A DNA stretch of 64,000 nucleotides, taken from assembly GCF_030209175.1 (NCBI RefSeq), contig NZ_JARVSM010000008.1, positions 124,001-188,000 of the forward strand, written 5' to 3'. Each line of letters starts with the position of its first letter. The first letter of the stretch is position 1. Position numbers and translations under genes: made by a program. The notes beneath the pieces were generated by a model that worked only from the letters and a program-made list of their open reading frames with translations, was not told where the DNA came from and did not search any database. This DNA is from Pseudomonas sp. efr-133-TYG-5 (GTDB lineage: Bacteria > Pseudomonadota > Gammaproteobacteria > Pseudomonadales > Pseudomonadaceae). Shown here in pieces: positions 63,627-64,000 of this stretch.

Positions 63627-64000
63627 ATGAAGATTCTGGTCACCGGCGCAAGCGGCTTCATTGGCGGACGCTTTGCGCGTTTTGCCCTGGAGCAGGGCCT
63701 GGACGTGCGGGTAAACGGTCGCCGGGCCGAAGGCGTCGAGCATCTGGTGCGCCGTGGTGCGGAGTTCGTCCAGGGTGACCTGAGCGATCCGGAACTGGTG
63801 CGCGCGTTGTGCAGCGATGTCGAGGCCGTGGTGCATTGCGCCGGTGCCGTCGGCCTGTGGGGGCGCTACCAGGATTTTCAGCAGGGCAACGTGCAGGTCA
63901 CCGAAAACGTCGTCGAGGCCTGCCTCAAGCAGCGTGTGCGGCGACTGGTGCATTTGTCGTCGCCGTCGATCTACTTCGATGGCCGCGACCATCTCGGTCT
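63627..64000 (+). CDS. NAD-dependent epimerase/dehydratase (extended SDR), N-terminal part
   Basis: The window ends inside this gene; about 124 residues are visible. Start MKILVTGASGFIGGRFARF has the GxxGxxG nucleotide motif. EFVQGDLSD, VVHCAGAVGLWG and RLVHLSSPSIYFDG follow, as in 3-beta-HSD-like extended SDRs. GGAG lies six bases upstream. The position after argP matches PA4361 (recalled). Substrate unknown. Confidence 0.88.
   Translation, partial: MKILVTGASGFIGGRFARFALEQGLDVRVNGRRAEGVEHLVRRGAEFVQGDLSDPELVRALCSDVEAVVHCAGAVGLWGRYQDFQQGNVQVTENVVEACLKQRVRRLVHLSSPSIYFDGRDHLG

Overview
The window is chromosomal DNA of a Pseudomonas, most likely of the P. fluorescens group. It is GC-rich with dense coding, and its gene order matches several blocks of the P. 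aeruginosa chromosome (recalled synteny, not searched): argF to argG, nth-rsx, hugZ-fxsA-groESL, colRS-wapQ, mexVW, the imelysin iron locus and bifA-sodB-argO-argP. Pseudomonas-type REP/REPIN repeats sit between genes. I saw no rRNA, tRNA, CRISPR array, prophage or insertion sequence.

Layout. 1-2412 is an acidic amino-acid ABC uptake operon (gltI-J-K, also called aatJ-Q-M). Upstream of it are a sigma-54 promoter and two AauR-type inverted repeats. A LysR regulator is divergent. 3735-9016 is the glycerol regulon glpF-K-R-D with candidate GlpR operators. 9379-13504 holds ybaK, a PhzF-like gene, an orphan ABC ATPase translationally coupled to argF, an ArgR-type site and a small hypothetical gene. 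13639-22371 carries a molybdopterin oxidoreductase, then iron and redox genes (grxD, bfr, bfd with a Fur-like box, a 2-Cys peroxiredoxin), then rnt-pyrC, motY and argG.

22484-24263 has an unknown two-helix membrane protein and a BvgA/RocA-like response regulator with no sensor kinase beside it. 24351-29178 carries a PA3496-like small gene and an unusual Rnf/Rsx operon, rsxA-B-D-G-E-nth, with 4- to 14-base overlaps. rsxC is absent. RsxB lacks its membrane anchor and has a coiled-coil tail of about 250 residues. Three of the four cysteines that bind the intramembrane iron-sulfur cluster in RsxA/RsxE are gone. I consider this the most interesting system in the window.

29311-37251 covers metG, mrp, an SDR, hugZ, fxsA and groESL. 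37390-44065 is an envelope module: a PAP2 phosphatase, an LtaS-family transferase, ColR-ColS, a methyltransferase, a WapQ/InaA kinase and a small exported protein, with a good ColR box. 44143-48341 is a MexVW-like RND pump. 48521-58123 is the iron-regulated imelysin locus (DUF1513, imelysin, di-haem oxidase, IcmP-like imelysin). It is split by a 4.4 kb opposite-strand gene for a very large DUF6543/dermonecrotic-toxin-like protein. The window ends with bifA, sodB, an argO-like exporter operon, argP and the start of an extended SDR gene.

The window is mostly core metabolism and envelope functions. Its two accessory-looking novelties are the remodelled Rsx complex and the large toxin-like gene.
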